From WTAW01 sp050124775 (GTDB lineage Bacteria; Acidobacteriota; Aminicenantia; Aminicenantales; Aminicenantaceae): a DNA stretch of 14,350 nt. Position 1 is the stretch's first letter; every line of letters begins with the position of its first letter. Shown here in pieces: positions 1 through 7,196 of the stretch. The stretch lies in the NCBI GenBank assembly GCA_050124775.1, contig JASFEP010000068.1:1-14350 (forward strand), read 5' to 3'. Under the pieces are notes generated by a model, which had not been told where the DNA came from, did no database searches, and was given only the letters and a program-made list of their open reading frames with translations. The position numbers and the translations under genes were made by a program.

Positions 1-542
1 ACGAGATCAAATTCTACACCCACTCTCCCCGGGAGCTCTTGACCAACTATAAAGACAAGATATACATCGGCCGGGATTTTATCGATCTTTTCCAGTTCAA
101 GAGAAAACATTTCGGACTGCATGATTACCTGGATTCCCTTAAAGATCAGTATGACGTCCTCCTGGATCGTGCCGAGGAGAAGCTCAAGAATCCTCTCAAG
201 TACAAATCCTTTTTTCAAGAGATCAAAGAGTACGTGAATGAGCTCCATACGGAGGGCAAAAACATCTTACAAGTCCTCCCCCCTTATTTGGATCTGAAAA
301 AAATCTCAGGACAGGATCTGATCGACATAAACGCCCAATACAGAGCTCTCAACCATTATATAATAGAGCTCAGAGACGAAGTGGATGAATTCGAGAGCCA
401 TTTGAGGGATAAAAAGGAAGCAGGTTTTGTCCGTTATGTAACCAAATATAAAAAAGACCTTGCCAACCTGATTTCTTACTTCAACATCAAGATCAACGGT
501 TTTCTGCAGTCCAGGATTTACTCTCTTAAGAATAAACAGTAA
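1..542 (+). CDS. Unrecognised charged helical protein, C-terminal part (5' partial)
   Basis: The reading frame is open from base 3 to the TAA at 540-542, so the start lies left of the window. The TTG at 39 has no ribosome binding site in front of it, and codons before it continue in frame as E-I-K-F-Y-T-H-S-P, so it is not taken as the start. About 179 residues are visible. They are rich in Lys, Glu, Asp, Tyr and Leu, with long stretches that look alpha-helical and possibly coiled coil (for example LDRAEEKLKN and IIELRDEVDEFESHLRDKK). There is no membrane segment, no cysteine cluster and no catalytic motif I recognise, and I cannot name a family. It ends 8 bases before a strong terminator hairpin, so it is the last gene of a plus-strand unit. 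Confidence is in its being coding; function is unknown. Confidence 0.7.
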   Translation, partial: EIKFYTHSPRELLTNYKDKIYIGRDFIDLFQFKRKHFGLHDYLDSLKDQYDVLLDRAEEKLKNPLKYKSFFQEIKEYVNELHTEGKNILQVLPPYLDLKKISGQDLIDINAQYRALNHYIIELRDEVDEFESHLRDKKEAGFVRYVTKYKKDLANLISYFNIKINGFLQSRIYSLKNKQ

Positions 543-549
543 AAAAATA

Positions 550-575
550 GGCCCGTTCGGGGAACGGGCCTTTTT
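550..575. terminator. Bidirectional rho-independent terminator
   Basis: A perfect 9-bp stem (GGCCCGTTC at 550-558, GAACGGGCC at 562-570) encloses a 3-base loop GGG. Five T follow on the plus strand, and a run of A lies before it (541-547), giving a T-run when read on the minus strand. It can therefore stop the plus-strand gene ending at 542 and also the minus-strand operon whose last gene ends at 691. Confidence 0.9.
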
Positions 576-667
576 ATCCGTCAGATTCTCTTATTTCTCT
601 TTGACGCCTCCTTTTATGCCCGCGTTTTGCTGTTTTGTACTGGCAATGGTGTCTCTCTATCGTTCGA

Positions 668-685
668 TTCGGGAAACGGGCCTTT
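668..685 (+). repeat. Partial copy of the terminator 3' arm
   Basis: TTCGGGAAACGGGCCTTT closely resembles the loop, 3' arm and start of the T-run of the terminator at 550-575. The matching 5' arm (GGCCCGTT) is absent, so it cannot form the same hairpin. It lies just after the stop codon of the minus-strand DUF4097 gene. It is probably a decayed duplicate terminator; chance is possible given its length. Confidence 0.4.
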
Positions 686-690
686 AGAAG

Positions 691-1995
691 TTACGGATTC
701 TCTTCAATGCGGATCGTTCCGTACGTCGTGTGCAGAGAGATCAATGGACTTTCCGTTTCTCCCATAAACGCCTTGATCATAGAGACACTGTTCTCCTTCT
801 GGAAAGAGAGCTCGTAAGGCAGATTCCACTCGATATCGCCGCCTTTGTTTTCGGCTTCTGTGGGATAAGTGCCGCCCGCAGGCCAATAGAGATTGATATC
901 CGAGTACTTCCCTCTAACGACGAGAGTCTGGGTGAGAGGTTTCGGAGTCAAAAGAATCTTCCCGTTGGAATGGAGAATTGTCGTTTCCCCGGCAAAGTCT
1001 TCGAGTTCCACATCACGGTAGGTCGTATCGATCGTTATTTTACTTCCCAGAATGCTTTTCCCATAAACACTGGTGTTTGTGGCATCGATCTTCAGGTCTC
1101 CCAGGATGTTTATCAGTTTCACGCCGCAATAATTGCCCCCGATAACAGAATAATCCTTCACTTCGTTCATCTGGATCTCGCAATTCTTAGCCTGCACTTT
1201 TGCTGCCCCTACATTGGTGAGGATTATGTCGCGGTAGGTGCTCTGCACATCCGCCAGTCCTTCGACATTTCGGCAGACGATCTCCGCATTCGATGCATCG
1301 ACGATAACATCCCGACTGATATCCTTCAGGTTCACATCTCCATACCGGTGGAAAACTCGGACAGTCCCATCGACCTCGGTAACGTCCACCGAAGAATTGT
1401 TGCTGTCGATCGTGCACTCCGCACTTACTCTCTGAATATTCACGTCATCGTATTTGTTTTTAACTCGCAGTTCTCCGGATACATCGGTGATGATGACCTT
1501 TCCGTAGGAATTGTGGATGTTTGTGCTACCCGCATTGGAAACCTCTACTGCGCCATAGGTGTTCGTAACTGTGATATCTGCATCCTTGGGCACTGAGATC
1601 GCGAATGACGTATGGAACCGTTTTTTCCTGAACTCTCCTCGGTTTGTCGTGAGAACGAGGTCGTTTGCGGTTCGCTCTGTGACCATTTTCAGTCGGGTTG
1701 CGACCTCTCTTGCCTCTTCTTCAGTTCTGCGCCGGATCGTTTTTTTCATATTGACGACGATCCTGTCCTCGTCGGTTCCTCGGATCTTGATGTCGCCGTG
1801 ACGGTTGACGACATGAATGGAGCGGGGGAAAGGGGGGTCGATCGTGTGCGATTCTTCGAATTGGAATTCCTCCAGTTTGAAGAGGAAGTCGTCCCCCCAC
1901 ACGATATCCCAGTCGAACTTGTCTGTGTAAGCGTAGTAAAGGAAAATTCCCGCAGCGACCAACAGGATCAGCAAAAGAATTTCTTTGGATCTCAT
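691..1995 (-). CDS. Membrane-anchored DUF4097-type beta-repeat protein
   Basis: 434 residues. Residues 5-22 form one hydrophobic segment (ILLLILLVAAGIFLYYAY) after a short basic N-terminus, so the rest probably sits outside the cytoplasmic membrane. From about residue 60 to the end the chain is a series of short repeated strands with turns such as RHGDIKI, TYGAVEV, SYGKVII, KYDDVNI and RYGDVNL, roughly one every 20 residues. This pattern is typical of the DUF4097 family, which is predicted to form a right-handed beta helix and is often found beside sigma/anti-sigma or LiaF/PspC-type envelope-stress genes. It is the last gene of the operon; its ATG is 2 bases after the preceding stop and has only a weak AGG upstream, suggesting coupled translation. 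No catalytic motif is visible, so a structural or sensory role is inferred. The family call is confident, the function is not. Confidence 0.85.
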   Translation of the reverse strand: MRSKEILLLILLVAAGIFLYYAYTDKFDWDIVWGDDFLFKLEEFQFEESHTIDPPFPRSIHVVNRHGDIKIRGTDEDRIVVNMKKTIRRRTEEEAREVATRLKMVTERTANDLVLTTNRGEFRKKRFHTSFAISVPKDADITVTNTYGAVEVSNAGSTNIHNSYGKVIITDVSGELRVKNKYDDVNIQRVSAECTIDSNNSSVDVTEVDGTVRVFHRYGDVNLKDISRDVIVDASNAEIVCRNVEGLADVQSTYRDIILTNVGAAKVQAKNCEIQMNEVKDYSVIGGNYCGVKLINILGDLKIDATNTSVYGKSILGSKITIDTTYRDVELEDFAGETTILHSNGKILLTPKPLTQTLVVRGKYSDINLYWPAGGTYPTEAENKGGDIEWNLPYELSFQKENSVSMIKAFMGETESPLISLHTTYGTIRIEENP

Positions 1996-1997
1996 TT

Positions 1998-2207
1998 TTA
2001 AACCTGAATGTCTTCGGATCGTCTGTTTTCTTCCTCTTGTCGGTCCTTCAAGCCGTGATAGAACTTAAGGGCGCCCCAGATGATGAGGATCACCGGCCAA
2101 AAATGAGCGAGTACATACCAAATGTCGATATTCAGCAGGAAAAGCACTCCCAGGGTTATGAGAAGAATACCCCAGATCAATGGATCTTTTCTTTTTTGTT
2201 TTGCCAT
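1998..2207 (-). CDS. Small two-helix membrane protein, LiaF/DUF5668-like
   Basis: 69 residues from the ATG at 2205-2207. This start is preferred because GAGGAG lies about 7 bases upstream, within and just after the TGA stop of the preceding gene (2218-2220). An in-frame GTG at 2223-2225 would add six residues but lies upstream of that Shine-Dalgarno and overlaps the previous gene. A basic N-terminus is followed by helix 1 (about 9-27), a short turn, helix 2 (about 32-47) and a charged tail (RQEEENRRSED). The pattern W-G-I-L-L-I-x-L-G-V then F-W-P-V-I-L-I-I-W-G is that of the LiaF-type N-terminal membrane domain (DUF5668), linked to envelope stress in other bacteria. The same unit occurs in the C-terminal half of the gene upstream, suggesting duplication. 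A role in the sigma-factor circuit is inferred from position. Confidence 0.8.
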   Translation of the reverse strand: MAKQKRKDPLIWGILLITLGVLFLLNIDIWYVLAHFWPVILIIWGALKFYHGLKDRQEEENRRSEDIQV

Positions 2208-2217
2208 TGGTCTCTCC

Positions 2218-2715
2218 TCAGTCACCCTCTTTGTTCTTCGCCATGTAATCCACGACGAGCTTCACACCGATAATGATGACGATGAGGGGCCAGAGATTCC
2301 AGATTCCTCTGTAAGTGATCAGAAACTCGAAATTCGCCATGAGAAGAACGACTCCGAGGATCATAAGGACGATGCCCCAAAACACAGAACCCGTTCTCAC
2401 GAATTCCGGCAGTTCTTCGACTTTGACTTCGTCCACCTCTTCGCCCTGTAAAGCTTTCCGGTTGATCGCACTGGCTGTAACGATCGCATCGATAAACTGG
2501 TAGAAATACAGGCCTCCGAGCAGAATGCCCAGAAAAGGTGCCGACCCTTCCTCGTTCGCCAGCATGGTGACCATGATCGCGACTCCGAGGAGTATAACCA
2601 GGAACTTGAGCGGCTGTCCGTTATACAAAGCCCCGGTTCCTGGAAAAAAGAAAGACAGAATACCTGCCAGCGCAGGTGATTTAGGGGGTTTGTGTACAAC
2701 AACTTTTTCTTCCAT
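2218..2715 (-). CDS. Membrane protein with TM2-like N-half and DUF5668-like C-half
   Basis: 165 residues. The ATG at 2713-2715 has GGAGG 6 bases upstream. The N-terminal half (about 13-85) contains a Pro/Gly-rich start (SPALAGILSFFFPGTGALYNG) followed by helices to about 80, as in TM2-like or DUF5683-like membrane proteins. A charged linker (GEEVDEVKVEELPE, about 91-104) separates it from a second two-helix unit, about 110-157, with W-G-I-V-L-M-I-L-G-V and L-W-P-L-I-V-I-I-I-G. That unit matches the small protein encoded just downstream. The gene lies 24 bases after the anti-sigma gene and its stop overlaps the ribosome binding site of the next gene. It is predicted to be an inner-membrane protein; its biochemical role is unknown. 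Confidence 0.8.
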   Translation of the reverse strand: MEEKVVVHKPPKSPALAGILSFFFPGTGALYNGQPLKFLVILLGVAIMVTMLANEEGSAPFLGILLGGLYFYQFIDAIVTASAINRKALQGEEVDEVKVEELPEFVRTGSVFWGIVLMILGVVLLMANFEFLITYRGIWNLWPLIVIIIGVKLVVDYMAKNKEGD

Positions 2716-2739
2716 ATCATACCTCCATATGTTTATGGT

Positions 2740-3237
2740 TCAATCCCCGTTCCTTCCAAAAGGCTGTTTGCTTTTGATGGTATCGAGGATATTATCCTTG
2801 TGTTCACCCAAGGATGCGGTGAATTCTCCCGCCTCTGAGTACAGCTTGCCGATTTTGCTGTATCCCAGATGGACATTGCGGTTTATAGATTTATCGATCG
2901 CACTCTTTTCCGGATGGAAAAGGTAGAACGACACAAGCGTTAACAAGATCGTAGCTGCTGCCAGGTAGGGTTGGAGTGCCGGCCGGACCAAAAAATCCAG
3001 ACTGAGCCGGAATTTTTTCTTCCTGTGGGGAATTTCATAGAGCCTCTCCACCAGTCCTTCACTCATCTCCGCTTGAGGAAAATCGGCCAGAGATTCCTGG
3101 GTCTGCCTCAGAAGATCGAGAAGAACGGAGCAATCCGCACAGCTTCGAAGATGCTCCTCGACTGCCAGCCTGTCCTCAGCCGGCAGTTCACCCTCTAAGT
3201 AAGGAGACAAAAGGTTTTCGATGTGTTCACATTCCAT
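2740..3237 (-). CDS. Anti-sigma factor with zf-HC2 zinc finger and one membrane helix
   Basis: 165 residues. The N-terminus carries the ZAS/zf-HC2 signature: H29-x3-C33-x2-C36 (HLRSCADC), with C3 and H5 available as the fourth ligand. This fold binds and blocks ECF sigma factors in the cytoplasm. Residues about 89-108 (QPYLAAATILLTLVSFYLF) form one membrane helix, leaving about 55 residues outside as a possible sensor tail. The ATG at 3235-3237 overlaps the end of the sigma gene by 11 bases, the usual arrangement for a sigma/anti-sigma pair made in fixed ratio, and GAAGG lies just upstream. The outer tail shows no known sensor domain. Release by regulated proteolysis or conformational change cannot be told from sequence. 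Confidence 0.9.
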   Translation of the reverse strand: MECEHIENLLSPYLEGELPAEDRLAVEEHLRSCADCSVLLDLLRQTQESLADFPQAEMSEGLVERLYEIPHRKKKFRLSLDFLVRPALQPYLAAATILLTLVSFYLFHPEKSAIDKSINRNVHLGYSKIGKLYSEAGEFTASLGEHKDNILDTIKSKQPFGRNGD

Positions 3238-3787
3238 TGTCCTTCACCTTTTGTTCTTTGAGGACTTTTGCCAGTTGGATCCTGCCTCTGTTGACGCGGG
3301 ATTTGATGGTTCCCAGGGGGAGATCCATGATTTCTGCCACCTCTTCGTATTTCTTCCCCTGGATATCCCTCAGGATTACAGCCATCCGGATGTCCGGTGA
3401 CAGGTGATTGAAACCCTCCCACACTCTTCTTTTTGTTTCTTGTCTGAGGACGGCGTCTTCCGGTCCTATCTCCGTTGTTTCTTTCAGGCTGTATTCATCG
3501 AACTCATCGCGTGTCTTCTTTTCCCACTTGGTGCGGCGGTATTCGTCGATCAGATGATTCCGTGCCAGGGTTAGGAGCCATGCGTCGAAATTCCGGTTGA
3601 AATCGAACTTTTTCAAGGAATTGTAGAGCTTGAGAAAAATCTCTTGCGTCATATCCTCAGCCTCTTCACGCGTTCCTGAGAACTGATAAGCCAGGCTGAA
3701 GATCCTTCGCGAGTAGGTGTTAACCAGCATCTGCCAGGCTCCTTCGTTTCCTTTCAAACATTCTTTGACTATCCTTTCTGTTTGCAC
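3227..3787 (-). CDS. ECF RNA polymerase sigma factor (RpoE-like, sigma-70 family)
   Basis: 186 residues starting at a GTG (3785-3787) with GAGGTG 6 bases upstream. Sigma-2 spans about 10-88: region 2.2 is AEDMTQEIFLKLY (43-55) and the 2.3/2.4 promoter-melting and -10 contact part is FDAWLLTLARNHLIDEYRR (67-85). A linker leads to sigma-4 at about 118-175, with LSPDIRMAVILRDIQG and the helix-turn-helix YEEVAEIMDLPLGTIKSRV. Regions 1.1 and 3 are absent, as expected for ECF factors. It is the first gene of a five-gene minus-strand operon and is followed, overlapping, by its probable anti-sigma factor. An ECF-like promoter motif just upstream (3802-3829) suggests that it drives its own operon, and a sigma-70-like promoter lies further up (3954-3982). 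Confidence 0.95.
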   Translation of the reverse strand: MQTERIVKECLKGNEGAWQMLVNTYSRRIFSLAYQFSGTREEAEDMTQEIFLKLYNSLKKFDFNRNFDAWLLTLARNHLIDEYRRTKWEKKTRDEFDEYSLKETTEIGPEDAVLRQETKRRVWEGFNHLSPDIRMAVILRDIQGKKYEEVAEIMDLPLGTIKSRVNRGRIQLAKVLKEQKVKDNGM

Positions 3788-3801
3788 TAATCACACCTCA
3801 G

Positions 3802-3829
3802 TAGACGAGATTCCGTTCCAAAAAGTTCC
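3802..3829 (-). promoter_or_regulatory. Candidate ECF-type autoregulatory promoter
   Basis: Read on the minus strand, GGAAC (3825-3829, followed by TTTTT) is separated by 17 bases from CGTCTA (3802-3807). The GGAAC...CGTC pairing is typical of ECF sigma promoters, and such factors usually control their own gene. The caution is spacing: a transcript starting about 6 bases after the -10 element would begin near 3796, inside the GAGGTG ribosome binding site (3794-3799) of the GTG start at 3787. The mRNA would then be nearly leaderless. The motif is seen; its use is inferred. Confidence 0.5.
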
Positions 3830-3953
3830 GTCATTCATAGAGGAAATTCGATACAGAAATTGCTTGTAAAAACTCGAAGAAATAAAGCTAAAAAACAGAC
3901 TAAGGAAACGTGAGGTTTTCATCGGGTAACGAAGGAGCACATTGATTCTTCCC

Positions 3954-3982
3954 ATTCTAGTTTCAACGCATTCGAGTGTCAA
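3954..3982 (-). promoter_or_regulatory. Sigma-70-like promoter upstream of the ECF operon
   Basis: On the minus strand a perfect -35 TTGACA (3977-3982) is followed after exactly 17 bases by TAGAAT (3954-3959), five of six matches to the consensus -10. Transcription would start near 3947 and run about 160 bases before the sigma gene start at 3787. It could supply a basal level of the operon. The leader contains no strong hairpin or credible small gene that I can support. Confidence 0.65.
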
Positions 3983-4187
3983 ATCAAAGGCGATTTTGAA
4001 TTTGTCTTTTTTTCTGCCTAATTTTCTTGATCGATTTTTTTGATTGTGTTATTCAATAGGTAGTCATTAGTCAGCTGAGAAGAAGGAAACAGGCAAAACT
4101 TAAATATTTTCTGCCTTATCACGGTATGGGATTCCAAGATCAGCAAATGAGTCTTTTTCAAAATATCGATTGAGGAGGGAGCATTAA

Positions 4188-7100
4188 ATGAGAAATCCAT
4201 TTCGGATTTTCTTGTGTGGGAGTTTGATTTTTTTTCTAGGGGCATTTGGGAATGCCCAGGTGAAGCTCACCGGTTCTGTGAGCGGGAAGGTTCTCGATGT
4301 GGGAAAGAATCCTCTTCCTGGCTGTACAGTCACGATCGAGGGTCCGGCCTTACAGGGAACGATGAGTTTTGTCACTGTAGCCGAAGGTCATTTCCGTTTT
4401 CCGGCTGTGCCCCCTGGCGCAGGCTATCAATGCACTTTTGAAATGCCAGGCTTTTCAACTCTTATCCGGAAAGGCCTTATTGTCAATGTGGGCAAGTCCA
4501 CCAACGTCGCCGTCACTTTATCGATGAGCACACTCGAGGAGGAGGTGACGGTTGTCGGTGAATCCCCTACTGTCGATGTTAAAGTCTCCAAAACCGCTGT
4601 CAATTATTCCAAGAATTTTATCCATAACATCCCCCTGGCGCGCGACCTCTATTCCGTTCTCAATTCCATTCCCGGCTCCATTCCCGCTTCTTCTGTTACT
4701 TCTAGTGGTCGCACGTCTTACATCGCTGGGGGCACTGTCCGCGGCAACCAGTACAACCTGGATGGCGTGAACATCAATAATCCCTTAACCATGCCGATCA
4801 TGACGAATATCAACATCGATGTGTATGAGGAAGTCGAGATGGAACTCTACGGTCATCCTGCAGAGATCGCTCATGCCGACGGAGGATTCGTAAACATCGT
4901 GTCGAAGTCGGGCGGGGATGAATTTCACGGCGGCGCCACTGTCGAGTACTACAACGAAGCCATGCAGCAGTCCCTGATCAGCGAAGAAGATCTCGATGCT
5001 GTCGGGCTCGAGAAACCTACGGGCTGGAATTCCTGGCAGGATTATTCCCTTTTTCTTGGGGGCCCTTTTGTCAGAGACCGGCTGTGGTTTTTTGCGAATG
5101 CGCGTTATTATCGATGGAACTATGACTTCAGCCATGTCGTCTGGGATGACACTCTTGCGGCCGGACAGCGTATATTCAATTTGGCCGAGTATCCCCATAA
5201 AGAACTGAATTTTTTTGGTAAATTGACCTTCCAATTGGCTTCCCAAATCCGCCTGACAGCCTCGTACAATTTCGTCAATTTCGATGAAGAGAATCGTGGA
5301 GGTTCGACTCTTGATGGGACATCTTTTACGAAGCGGGTGGGTGATAACGTACACACTATGAGCGGGCAGCTCAACTGGGTGCTCAGCCAGAATCTTTTCC
5401 TCGATGCCCGAATGGGCTACATCCGCAGCTATTGGCCGTTTCTTAATTCTGGAAACGCTATAAACGATGCCCCAAGGAATTATGATAGATATTACAATAT
5501 GTACAGGAATAATCCCCGTTTTAACGAGACATATACGCAATGGAGAATCAATCCCTCTTGTGTAGCCACTCTTTTTCTGGATAACTTTTTAAATATGGCA
5601 CATGAATTCAAATTCGGAGCAGAATATGAAAAAAACTCCGCAGACTGGGATTTCTGGCGCGAAAATCCCTGGATGATCCATTATTACAAGGGAAGCATCT
5701 ATGGTTATGGATCCAATTTTACTTTTATTTCAGCTCCGGCGGTGGGAAACACAGAAGGATCCACTGTCCAGCGAAATGGAATGAGACGGTTCGGATTTTT
5801 TATTCAGGACAGCGTCACCATTGCCGGTCGGTTGACCCTGAACCTGGGCGCGAGGTTCGATACAAGCACGGCATATTTTTTAGACCAATACCATTCGAAG
5901 GTTCATGACCCATACGGTCTCTTACCCGTCTTGAAGGGAGGTTCGGACCTATGGGATGAATACACTCTGGAAGGCATGGATGCTTTGACATGGTCGAACC
6001 TCTCCCCGAGGTTGGGGCTCTCATTCGATGTCTTCGGTGACGGAAAAACCTCATTCAGAGCTTCTTGGTCACGCTACAACGAATACCTCATGATGCAGTA
6101 CTCTGTTTTGGCCAATCCATTCGGGACGGGCGGCGGCGGCTGGTTCTGGATCGACGTGGATAATAATGAGATAATCGAACCCACCGATTATTTTCAAACG
6201 GTGTATCTTTACCCAAACGTTTCTGGGCATGAACTCGAAAAGACTCTGGACACAGAGGCCTCGGCCCCCTATACGGATGAATGGAGCGTGGGCATCGAAA
6301 GAGAGCTGGCTCAGGACTTCAGCATGAGTGTGATATTTGCTTACAAGCACAAACAGAATATTTTCGAGGATGTTAACGACCTCGGTCTTGGCAGGGAGGA
6401 AGCCTGGAAGGGATACAGTGAGAACAGTCCTTACTTTGAAAGGATCGATATTTTAGATCCCGGTGACGATGGGGAATTCGGCACAGGCGACGACCAGATG
6501 TCCTATTTCTATGCTCAACTCGCAGATTCTCCTGACTGGAATATGTATGTTACAAACGTAGAAAGGGGATTCAGAAAATACTGGGCACTGAACCTTATTT
6601 TTAACAAGCGGATGTCGAACAACTGGCAGCTTCTCGGGTCTATCGTCTACAGCAAAGCCTGGGGAAATATCGGGGGCTCGTTCGAGCAAACCTATGGAGC
6701 AAGCGGGCGCTTCGACGATCCGAACACCTGGCTCTTTACTCCGGGAAGGCTGGATTATGACCGGCCCTGGAATTTCAAGCTCCAGAGCACAGTGATTCTT
6801 CCTTACGATTTTATCCTCAGCGGCTATTTCAATCATCTCTCCGGGGAACCTTGGGCGAGAACTGTTACGGTAGACACCTATGGGAATAAGTATAAACCTC
6901 GGACCTACACCATCCCGACGGAGTTCAACGGCACGAGACGAAATGCTCCGTTAACCACTCTGGATTTGAGGTTTGAGAAGAGATTCCGTGTGGGTGAACG
7001 CTTTTATATCGGCGGATACGTCGATATCATGAATGTCTTTGCCAACAGCGGATTCGAAATATCGTCCGACCCCGGAGGGTATATCGATTACAGCGACCCT

Positions 7101-7196
7101 GAAAATCCGACATTTACGAGATATGGGACCTACGGAAGCCTCAACAGCGCTTATGGAACCCGCATCGTAAAAGTGAGCCTCCGGTTTACGTTTTAA
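4188..7196 (+). CDS. Oar-like TonB-dependent outer-membrane receptor with carboxypeptidase-regulatory domain
   Basis: 1002 residues; the ATG has GAGGAGGG 8 bases upstream. A signal peptide covers about 1-24 (basic start, LCGSLIFFLGAF core, GNA cleavage motif before Q25). A CarboxypepD-regulatory-like beta-sandwich follows at about 29-113 (GSVSGKVLDVGKNPLPGCTV). Next come a TonB-box-like stretch EEEVTVVGE (117-125) and a plug domain at about 126-245 (YIAGGTVRGNQYNLDGVNI, GGFVNIVSKSGGDEFHG). The remainder alternates aromatic-rich strands and loops as in a TonB-dependent barrel, ending VKVSLRFTF with the terminal Phe used for outer-membrane insertion. Two loops are Asp/Gly-rich and could bind calcium: D656-V-D-N-N-E and D757-P-G-D-D-G-E. 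The substrate cannot be read; family members take up oligosaccharides, peptides or chelated metals. There is no N-terminal signalling (STN/FecA-type) domain, so direct coupling to the neighbouring sigma factor is unlikely. Confidence 0.92.
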   Translation: MRNPFRIFLCGSLIFFLGAFGNAQVKLTGSVSGKVLDVGKNPLPGCTVTIEGPALQGTMSFVTVAEGHFRFPAVPPGAGYQCTFEMPGFSTLIRKGLIVNVGKSTNVAVTLSMSTLEEEVTVVGESPTVDVKVSKTAVNYSKNFIHNIPLARDLYSVLNSIPGSIPASSVTSSGRTSYIAGGTVRGNQYNLDGVNINNPLTMPIMTNINIDVYEEVEMELYGHPAEIAHADGGFVNIVSKSGGDEFHGGATVEYYNEAMQQSLISEEDLDAVGLEKPTGWNSWQDYSLFLGGPFVRDRLWFFANARYYRWNYDFSHVVWDDTLAAGQRIFNLAEYPHKELNFFGKLTFQLASQIRLTASYNFVNFDEENRGGSTLDGTSFTKRVGDNVHTMSGQLNWVLSQNLFLDARMGYIRSYWPFLNSGNAINDAPRNYDRYYNMYRNNPRFNETYTQWRINPSCVATLFLDNFLNMAHEFKFGAEYEKNSADWDFWRENPWMIHYYKGSIYGYGSNFTFISAPAVGNTEGSTVQRNGMRRFGFFIQDSVTIAGRLTLNLGARFDTSTAYFLDQYHSKVHDPYGLLPVLKGGSDLWDEYTLEGMDALTWSNLSPRLGLSFDVFGDGKTSFRASWSRYNEYLMMQYSVLANPFGTGGGGWFWIDVDNNEIIEPTDYFQTVYLYPNVSGHELEKTLDTEASAPYTDEWSVGIERELAQDFSMSVIFAYKHKQNIFEDVNDLGLGREEAWKGYSENSPYFERIDILDPGDDGEFGTGDDQMSYFYAQLADSPDWNMYVTNVERGFRKYWALNLIFNKRMSNNWQLLGSIVYSKAWGNIGGSFEQTYGASGRFDDPNTWLFTPGRLDYDRPWNFKLQSTVILPYDFILSGYFNHLSGEPWARTVTVDTYGNKYKPRTYTIPTEFNGTRRNAPLTTLDLRFEKRFRVGERFYIGGYVDIMNVFANSGFEISSDPGGYIDYSDPENPTFTRYGTYGSLNSAYGTRIVKVSLRFTF

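Larger units (their letters stand above)
3788..4187. other. 400-bp divergent intergenic region
   Basis: This gap separates the minus-strand ECF operon from the plus-strand receptor gene. It is AT-rich and holds the two minus-strand promoter candidates described separately. On the plus strand only weak sigma-70-like pairs are visible, for example TTGATC at 4027-4032 and TATTCA at 4050-4055, 17 bases apart. No ECF-type GGAAC/CGTC pair faces the receptor gene. The short reading frames here (63 and 75 codons on the minus strand) lack ribosome binding sites and overlap promoter elements or the receptor gene, so they are not called. Confidence 0.6.

Noticed and set aside
1..7. ACGAGAT at the window start equals the last 7 bases of the Illumina P7 adapter.
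   Set aside because: Seven bases match easily by chance. The sequence after it does not match a known index/adapter continuation, and the reading frame runs through it as plausible protein.
661..670. CGTTCGATTC resembles a tRNA T-loop.
   Set aside because: The flanking bases do not pair into a T stem, and no acceptor, D or anticodon arms could be placed around it.
730..1596. 288-codon plus-strand reading frame opposite the DUF4097 gene.
   Set aside because: The minus-strand frame gives clear periodic DUF4097 repeats, a membrane anchor and operon spacing; the plus frame has no recognisable features.
3791..3982. 63-codon minus-strand frame upstream of the sigma gene with a hydrophobic stretch.
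   Set aside because: Its start lies inside the -35 element of the predicted promoter, no ribosome binding site precedes any of its ATG codons, and the sequence resembles no known leader peptide.
4018..4245. 75-codon minus-strand frame overlapping the receptor start.
   Set aside because: It runs antisense through the receptor's signal peptide and ribosome binding site, with no homology I recognise.
4785..5540. 251-codon minus-strand frame inside the receptor gene.
   Set aside because: It is antisense to the well-supported plug and barrel region and shows no domain.
3227..7196. FecI/FecR/FecA-type signalling between the sigma pair and the TonB-dependent receptor.
   Set aside because: The receptor lacks the N-terminal signalling domain, the anti-sigma factor is a short zf-HC2 type without a FecR domain, and the genes are divergent with separate control regions.
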